Positions 59,838 through 64,000 of a stretch of DNA of 64,000 nt are shown here, piece by piece; position 1 is the stretch's first letter, and the number at the start of each line of letters is the position of its first letter. A program made the position numbers and the translations under genes. The DNA comes from Flavobacteriales bacterium UBA6057. Lineage in GTDB: Bacteria; Bacteroidota; Bacteroidia; Flavobacteriales_G; Salibacteraceae. Under the pieces are notes generated by a model. The model had not been told where the DNA came from and did no database searches. It worked only from the letters and a program-made list of their open reading frames with translations. Location of the stretch: assembly GCA_002428995.1 (NCBI GenBank), contig DIYJ01000020.1, positions 179,063-243,062 on the forward strand, given 5' to 3'.

Positions 59838-60466
59838 GAGATAAAGGGTTCCTGAATGATCAATTTAATAGCGTCTTCGAGTTTCTTTACTTCCTTGTGA
59901 ATGCGCGAATCAAAGAAGGAACGAATGCGGAGTTCCCGGTCTAGCAAAACGTAGTGGCGAGAAGGTAGTTCGCTACGTGATTGAAGCGTTTGAGTCTCCA
60001 CAAAGACATAGTCCAGAAAAGTGTTCAACTCTTTTGGATTGTCCGCAGTCACAAACTTCCACTCTACTCCTTCAGCCAGATGCTTTGAGGCAAAATCAGC
60101 CAGTTCTTCTTCCGGTGTATTTGGATTCAGACAAACGCTGAGTACCATCCAGTTTTCCTTCTCCTCAACATCCACCAGGTAATTAGCCAGCGTCACGCCC
60201 TTTTTGCGGCAGGCCTCATCGCAAGGCCAATCAATGATATCCAGGACAATGATCTTTCCTGCAAGGTCGTGCAAGGCGAAGTCACCTCCCTTTGCTTCAT
60301 GAAGCCGAATATTGGGCACGGATTGATAAATCGTGTCCCCCTCAGCAGAGACAGCCGTTTGTCCATAAAATTCCAGTCTGGCGACATTATGCTGAGCCAG
60401 GGAAAACAACATGTAAATGATGGATGGAAAGAGGAGGATAACAAGCAGATAGAAGCCCTTGCGCAT
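59816..60466 (-). CDS. SCO1/SenC-family copper chaperone
   Basis: A 216-residue membrane-anchored thioredoxin-fold protein. One N-terminal transmembrane helix (about residues 4-23) precedes a periplasmic domain with the copper-binding CxxxC in WPCDEACRKKG (Cys82, Cys86) and a distal histidine in SRHYVLLDRE (about 171), the three SCO ligands. It delivers copper to the CuA site of cytochrome oxidase subunit II. The usual PxFxL segment is shortened (FALHDLAGK). The start at 60466 is preferred to 60511, which lies inside the hairpin at 60486-60518. Confidence 0.87.
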   Translation of the reverse strand: MRKGFYLLVILLFPSIIYMLFSLAQHNVARLEFYGQTAVSAEGDTIYQSVPNIRLHEAKGGDFALHDLAGKIIVLDIIDWPCDEACRKKGVTLANYLVDVEEKENWMVLSVCLNPNTPEEELADFASKHLAEGVEWKFVTADNPKELNTFLDYVFVETQTLQSRSELPSRHYVLLDRELRIRSFFDSRIHKEVKKLEDAIKLIIQEPFISWKEKKS

Positions 60467-60485
60467 AGGAGACAATATTGGATAT

Positions 60486-60518
60486 AAAAAAGGCCCTTGT
60501 ATAACATACAAAGGCCTG
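60486..60518 (-). terminator. Hairpin between oxidase subunit IV and SCO genes
   Basis: AGGCC-C-TTGTAT / ATACAA-A-GGCCT (60492-60518), one internal mismatch and a 3-base loop, is followed on the minus strand by a T tract (plus-strand A run 60486-60492). It should stop or thin the oxidase transcript before the SCO gene. Confidence 0.8.
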
Positions 60519-60544
60519 GTTTTGTTAGGTAACTCTTTAGCTTA

Positions 60545-60931
60545 TCACACCCAGCCTATAAATGCCTTGAATTCGTGAATGTAGGTCGATTCAAAAAACA
60601 GGATGAAAAACAGGTATGCGATAAAAATGAGGTAAGGAACCAGGATGATTCTCCTCAAGGTCTTGCGTTCATCTCCAAGGTGCATGAAGATCATAATGAT
60701 GTAACCAGCCTTGAGAATGGTCATAAGGATGAAAGCAATCTTAATGCTCATCCAGCCCCAGCCATTGACATCAATGTGTGCTTTACCCCAGATCATTCCC
60801 ATCCCCACCTCTACAGCTGTTATTACTGAGAGCAGCATGGTAACGAAGAAGATCTTCTTTCGAATCTTGCGCCCTTCTTCTTCGCTGTGATGGGCGTGTA
60901 GCGAATATTCTATAATGTCGTCTCTTTCCAT
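60545..60931 (-). CDS. Cytochrome c oxidase subunit IV family protein
   Basis: A 128-residue protein with three transmembrane helices, of the small subunit IV (CyoD/CtaF-like) kind. It has RKKIFFVTMLLSVITAVEVGMGMI, IKIAFILMTILKAGYIIMIFMHLGDE and ILVPYLIFIAYLFFILFFES. KAGYIIMIFMHL is the most typical part. It stabilises the proton-pumping oxidase core. It follows subunit III by 21 bases and precedes the hairpin at 60486. Confidence 0.87.
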   Translation of the reverse strand: MERDDIIEYSLHAHHSEEEGRKIRKKIFFVTMLLSVITAVEVGMGMIWGKAHIDVNGWGWMSIKIAFILMTILKAGYIIMIFMHLGDERKTLRRIILVPYLIFIAYLFFILFFESTYIHEFKAFIGWV

Positions 60932-60952
60932 GTGTTGCTAGCTTATGACGAA

Positions 60953-61678
60953 TTAAATCAAGTAGAAGAAGGTGAATACGAATACCCAAACGAGATCTAC
61001 AAAGTGCCAATAGAGGCCTACTTTTTCTACCATCTCGTAGTGACCTCGCTTCTCGTACCATCCCTGAATAGAGCGAATCAACACAACCAGATTAAGGATT
61101 ACACCACTTAATACGTGGGAACCATGAAATCCGGTAATGAAGAAGAAGAAGTTAGCATAAAGCTGAGGTCCTTCTACAGGATTCTCGGGCGTTGTACCAA
61201 TTCCGTAAAAGTTTCTTGCAAGCGTAGCATTGTCTTCCCAAGTGCTGAAGATGCCATCAGGGCCACTGATGAACGTGTACCATTCCCATGCTTGAGAGCC
61301 AAGAAACACAGCTCCACCTACTACGGTGAACGCCAACCACTTGACCACATTTTTCTTATCCATGCGATGTCCAGCTTCTACAGCCAACACCATTGTTACT
61401 GAACTAATGATAAGAATGAAGGTCATGAGAGCCACATACACAAGCGGAGCATGAGCGTGGGTTCCTGGAAGGTGATAAAAGATCTCTTCAGTAATCGGCC
61501 ATTCATCCACCAGATGGTGACGTTGAAAGCCTAGTGCTGTGAGAAAACCACCGAAGGTCAGCGCATCTGAGATGAGGAAGAACCACATCATCATCTTGCC
61601 GTAACTTACACTGAATGGGGAACGACCTCCTCCCCAGAGTACTTGTTTGTCTATGACTTGTGTCGCTTCTCCTGCCAT
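60953..61678 (-). CDS. ctaE: Cytochrome c oxidase subunit III (long form)
   Basis: A 241-residue protein with about six to seven helices. It has MMWFFLISDALTFGGFLTALGFQRHHL at the start, HAPLVYVALMTFILIISSVTMVLAVEAGHRMDKKNV, WLAFTVVGGAVFLGSQAWEW, and the ending FFFITGFHGSHVLSGVILNL followed by YWHFVDLVWVFVFTFFYLI. This is the heme-copper oxidase subunit III pattern (HGxHV and YWHFVDxVW). It is the second of two adjacent subunit III genes. Confidence 0.93.
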   Translation of the reverse strand: MAGEATQVIDKQVLWGGGRSPFSVSYGKMMMWFFLISDALTFGGFLTALGFQRHHLVDEWPITEEIFYHLPGTHAHAPLVYVALMTFILIISSVTMVLAVEAGHRMDKKNVVKWLAFTVVGGAVFLGSQAWEWYTFISGPDGIFSTWEDNATLARNFYGIGTTPENPVEGPQLYANFFFFITGFHGSHVLSGVILNLVVLIRSIQGWYEKRGHYEMVEKVGLYWHFVDLVWVFVFTFFYLI

Positions 61679-61719
61679 AAGGAATGTAAAGAATCGTTAA
61701 TTAAGATCGGGGTGCAATG

Positions 61720-62304
61720 TTAACGAATAAACAGCAAAAAGAGCAGCAAGTAAACCCACAGAACATCCAAAAAATGCCAGTAGATTGCTGCTACTTCAAT
61801 CCCTGTGTGATTCTCAGCCGAATATCGTCCTCGATATGCCTTTATTGTTGTCACAAGGAGGGCAAGAATTCCACCAAAAAGGTGAGCTAAATGAACTCCG
61901 GAAAGGGCATATAAAAATGAACCTGAAGCGTTGCTTTCACGCCCCGCGAAAAAGACTCCGGCATCCACCAAATCACCCCACGCCCAAAACTGTGTAACGC
62001 AGAAAAGGAGCCCAGCGATGAGCGTAGCCAACAGGCCCTTCTGTGCCAATGATTGATTCCCCTTCTTGATGGCGCGTTGCGCCAAAAGCATCGTTGCACT
62101 GCTGATCAGAATAACTACAGTGCTGGCATAAAACATCTGAGGGAGGTCGAAATACAGCCAGTTTCCTTCTGCTTGTCTTACGATGTACGCACTGGTAAGT
62201 CCTGCAAAGAGCATCACAATCCCAACGATGCCAATCCACATCATCGGTTTTGCCGCTTTTCTCTTCGCTTCCTGAATTTCGTTCTGTGTAAATGTCGCTT
62301 CCAT
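61720..62304 (-). CDS. Heme-copper oxidase subunit III family protein (short form)
   Basis: A 194-residue five-helix subunit III. It has MMWIGIVGIVMLFAGLTSAYIVRQAEGNWLYFDLPQMFYASTVVILISSATMLLA, ALSGVHLAHLFGGILALLV and the ending AAIYWHFLDVLWVYLLLFLLFIR. It resembles the next gene's product but is shorter at the N-terminus, so the operon holds a tandem pair of subunit III genes, as is usual in Bacteroidota. The ATG at 62304 is 6 bases after cyoE; an upstream TTG is not used. Confidence 0.92.
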   Translation of the reverse strand: MEATFTQNEIQEAKRKAAKPMMWIGIVGIVMLFAGLTSAYIVRQAEGNWLYFDLPQMFYASTVVILISSATMLLAQRAIKKGNQSLAQKGLLATLIAGLLFCVTQFWAWGDLVDAGVFFAGRESNASGSFLYALSGVHLAHLFGGILALLVTTIKAYRGRYSAENHTGIEVAAIYWHFLDVLWVYLLLFLLFIR

Positions 62305-62310
62305 GTTCAA

Positions 62311-63195
62311 TTAAATTAGGTACAGTAACTGCACAATTGGTAGATAAACAAACGAAGCGAACATGAGTTGAAGGGCGGCCTTATCATTTAATTCACGATA
62401 GAGCTTAATAGCATAGACAAGGAACCCTGTACCGGTGAGCGCCACCAATACCATCGGCACGATTGCCATGTCTGTAAAGACTAGCGGGAACAGGCTGATC
62501 GGTATTAAGAACAGGGTGTAAATCAGAATATAAAGAGCAGAAACCCTGCTCTTTCCGGTAGCCGAGGGAAGCAACCGGAAGCCAGCTTTTGAATAATCAC
62601 CTTCCGCCTTCCATGCGATGGCCCAAAAATGAGGGAACTGCCAAATGAACTGGGTGGCAAACAACAGTCCGGGAATGAGTCCAAAATGGTCTGTAGCAGC
62701 TACATAACCAAGCATTGGAGGAATAGCTCCTGGAAATGCGCCCACAAATACCGCGATTGGCCCCATGCGCTTCATGGGTGTGTAAACGGCCACGTAGAGA
62801 AAAAGAGCCAAAAGCCCTAAGATGCCACTGAGTGGATTGATTCCAAGCCAGAGCACGGACACGCCAAGAATTCCTGTGAGGATGGCAACAGTAGATGCCT
62901 CAAAAACATCCATGCGCCCGTCCGGGATAGGTCGATCTGCCGTTCGCTTCATGTAGCGATCGAGGTCTTTTTCAATAATCTGGTTAAATGCATTGGAGGA
63001 ACCAGTAACGAGGAAACCTCCGAAGACTAACAAGATCAGTTCCCCCCAAACGATTCCGCTGAATCCTGTCGCAAAAATGTATCCTGTAAGTGCACTGAAG
63101 ACGACCAGCGAGGCCAGGCGCATTTTGGTTAGCTGAGCATAATCAGACACCTTGGCCTTCAACGAATAGGATATGGAAGCACTGCGCACTTTCAT
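62311..63195 (-). CDS. cyoE: Protoheme IX farnesyltransferase (heme O synthase)
   Basis: A 294-residue UbiA-type prenyltransferase that adds a farnesyl group to heme B, giving heme O for the oxidase. It has LTKMRLASLVVFSALTGYIFA, the first Asp-rich motif NAFNQIIEKDLDRYMKRTADRPIPDG, YTPMKRMGPIAVFVGAFPGAIPPMLGY and FIWQFPHFWAIAWKAEGDYSKAGFRLLP. The seven to nine helices fit the family. It is the first gene of the leftward oxidase block and divergent from hemW. ATG at 63195 chosen over an upstream TTG. Confidence 0.95.
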   Translation of the reverse strand: MKVRSASISYSLKAKVSDYAQLTKMRLASLVVFSALTGYIFATGFSGIVWGELILLVFGGFLVTGSSNAFNQIIEKDLDRYMKRTADRPIPDGRMDVFEASTVAILTGILGVSVLWLGINPLSGILGLLALFLYVAVYTPMKRMGPIAVFVGAFPGAIPPMLGYVAATDHFGLIPGLLFATQFIWQFPHFWAIAWKAEGDYSKAGFRLLPSATGKSRVSALYILIYTLFLIPISLFPLVFTDMAIVPMVLVALTGTGFLVYAIKLYRELNDKAALQLMFASFVYLPIVQLLYLI

Positions 63196-63207
63196 GTAAC
63201 AAGGCTG

Positions 63208-63215
63208 CAAAGGTA
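63208..63215 (-). promoter_or_regulatory. -7 promoter box of the cyoE-oxidase operon
   Basis: TACCTTTG on the minus strand, a perfect TAnnTTTG box 12 bases before the cyoE ATG. Confidence 0.5.
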
Positions 63216-63247
63216 TTGTGCAAAAACGAGAAATAGGATCGGGATTC

Positions 63248-63255
63248 TAATTTTG
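63248..63255 (+). promoter_or_regulatory. -7 promoter box of hemW
   Basis: TAATTTTG, a perfect TAnnTTTG box ending 4 bases before the GTG start at 63260. The start codon would be at or near the first transcribed base. Confidence 0.5.
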
Positions 63256-63259
63256 GCCG

Positions 63260-64000
63260 GTGAGCGGAATTTACATTCACATTCCCTTTTGCAGAAAGGC
63301 TTGCAGCTACTGCGACTTCCACTTTTCAACGGGCTTGAAGAATGTGGATAAGTTAATGGCTGGACTACTGACAGAGATTGAACTTCGGAAGGATGAGTTG
63401 CCCGCTGCTCCCACAACCATCTACTTCGGGGGTGGAACACCGTCCCTGGTTCCGCTGGGTGCATTAGAGAACATTTTGCGATCGCTGGAGCAAAAAGTCT
63501 CCTTTGAAAAACTGAAGGAGGTGACGTTGGAAGCCAACCCGGAAGACGTAAGTAATGTGCAGCTGTCAGGCTGGAGAAAGATGGGAATCGATCGTTTAAG
63601 CATCGGCACTCAATCCTTTTTCGAAGAGGATTTGCGTTTCATGAATCGCGATCACACCCCTGAGCAGGCCGAAGGGGCGGTAAAGCGTGCGCAGGATGCG
63701 GGTTACGACAACATCACCATCGACTTGATCTATGGCATTCCAAACCAATCGAAAATTCGCTGGCAGGAGAATGTGGGGAAAGCCCTTTCCCTGGAGACTC
63801 AGCATCTGAGCAGCTACTGCCTCACTATTGAGCCCCGAACCGCACTGCACTACGCGTTGGAAACCGATCAATTTGCTGAGAAAGCAGATGATGAAGTAGA
63901 GGCAGAATACCTCTACTTACACGAGGCTTTGGAAGCAAATGGCTTTGAACACTATGAGATTTCAAATTTCGCCCGCTCCGGTTTTCGTGCCTTGCACAAC
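63260..64000 (+). CDS. hemW: HemW-like radical-SAM heme chaperone, 3' end outside window
   Basis: The first 247 residues of a HemW protein (formerly annotated as oxygen-independent coproporphyrinogen oxidase). The frame is open to the window end, so it has no stop here. The N-terminal GIYIHIPFCRKACSYCDFHF has the radical-SAM CxxxCxYC and the Phe typical of HemW (in place of the extra Cys seen in true HemN). TTIYFGGGTPSLVP, VTLEANPEDV, GIDRLSIGTQSF and DLIYGIPNQ follow. HemW is thought to insert heme into respiratory enzymes, which suits its place beside heme O synthase. The GTG at 63260 is the only start possible, since an in-frame TAA lies at 63248. Confidence 0.92.
   Translation, partial: MSGIYIHIPFCRKACSYCDFHFSTGLKNVDKLMAGLLTEIELRKDELPAAPTTIYFGGGTPSLVPLGALENILRSLEQKVSFEKLKEVTLEANPEDVSNVQLSGWRKMGIDRLSIGTQSFFEEDLRFMNRDHTPEQAEGAVKRAQDAGYDNITIDLIYGIPNQSKIRWQENVGKALSLETQHLSSYCLTIEPRTALHYALETDQFAEKADDEVEAEYLYLHEALEANGFEHYEISNFARSGFRALHN

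Noticed and set aside
1..64000. Mobile elements, CRISPR arrays, tRNA or rRNA genes.
   Set aside because: No transposase, integrase, phage gene, regular repeat-spacer array or tRNA/rRNA-like sequence was recognised by reading; a dedicated tRNA scan was not possible here.

Overview
The window comes from a chromosome of a Bacteroidota bacterium, most probably of the class Flavobacteriia. The evidence is the porP-gldK-gldL-gldM-gldN type IX secretion/gliding block, gldH, a secreted protein with a C-terminal type IX sorting domain, the Bacteroidota-style -7 promoter box (TAnnTTTG) in front of many genes, the general lack of Shine-Dalgarno sequences, and the two-gene split of MetH. Base composition looks near 50 percent GC, high for a flavobacterium; genus and family cannot be named from this window. 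I see no rRNA, tRNA, CRISPR array, insertion sequence, prophage or integron. Almost everything is core chromosome.

Layout. 1-3898 (+): end of a surface-polysaccharide nucleotide-sugar operon (UDP-glucuronate decarboxylase, hexapeptide acyltransferase, UDP-sugar dehydrogenase, RmlB), closed by a bidirectional terminator. 4006-9896 (-): porP-gldK-gldL-gldM-gldN. 10026-13457 (-): a ureohydrolase-fold protein without recognisable metal ligands, and topA. 13617-20340 (+): miaB, a sensor-less sigma-54 activator, lptE, a TPR-like acidic protein, secG, then groES-groEL behind an unusual cluster of TGTCA pentamers. 20577-24354: an ABC transporter pair, yqeY, an AlkB-like oxygenase, gldH and a small exported protein. 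24507-41181 (-): a complete dcw cell-wall/division cluster from mraZ to ftsZ. Between murD and ftsW it carries three extra genes: a free-standing paralogue of the MurD C-terminal domain and two small exported proteins of one family. A third member of that family lies beyond ftsZ at 24004-24354. 41467-42833 (+): alpha/beta hydrolase and engB. 42958-54988: mixed accessory and housekeeping genes (type IX cargo, MtfA-type membrane peptidase, YyaL-type lipoprotein, tsaB, TolC-like protein, acyltransferase). 55046-59000 (-): the two halves of cobalamin-dependent methionine synthase behind a SAM-I riboswitch. 59041-63195 (-): cytochrome oxidase subunits III/IV and assembly genes. 63260 to the end (+): start of hemW.

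How it works together. The dcw block encodes the lipid II pathway (MurC, D, E, MraY, MurG) with divisome proteins (FtsL, I, W, Q, A, Z). It is headed by mraZ, whose upstream region carries three 10-bp-spaced repeats that look like its own operator. The porP-gldN block builds the type IX motor and outer-membrane parts, used by cargo such as the protein at 42958. The oxidase block supplies heme O synthesis, copper delivery (SCO) and small subunits; the catalytic subunits I and II are not in the window.

The best candidates for something not well described are the MurD-C paralogue with its two small exported neighbours inside the dcw operon, the TGTCA cluster at groES, the SAM-I riboswitch whose downstream inverted repeat contains the metH start codon, and a palindromic intergenic repeat that appears to have entered the murC reading frame.
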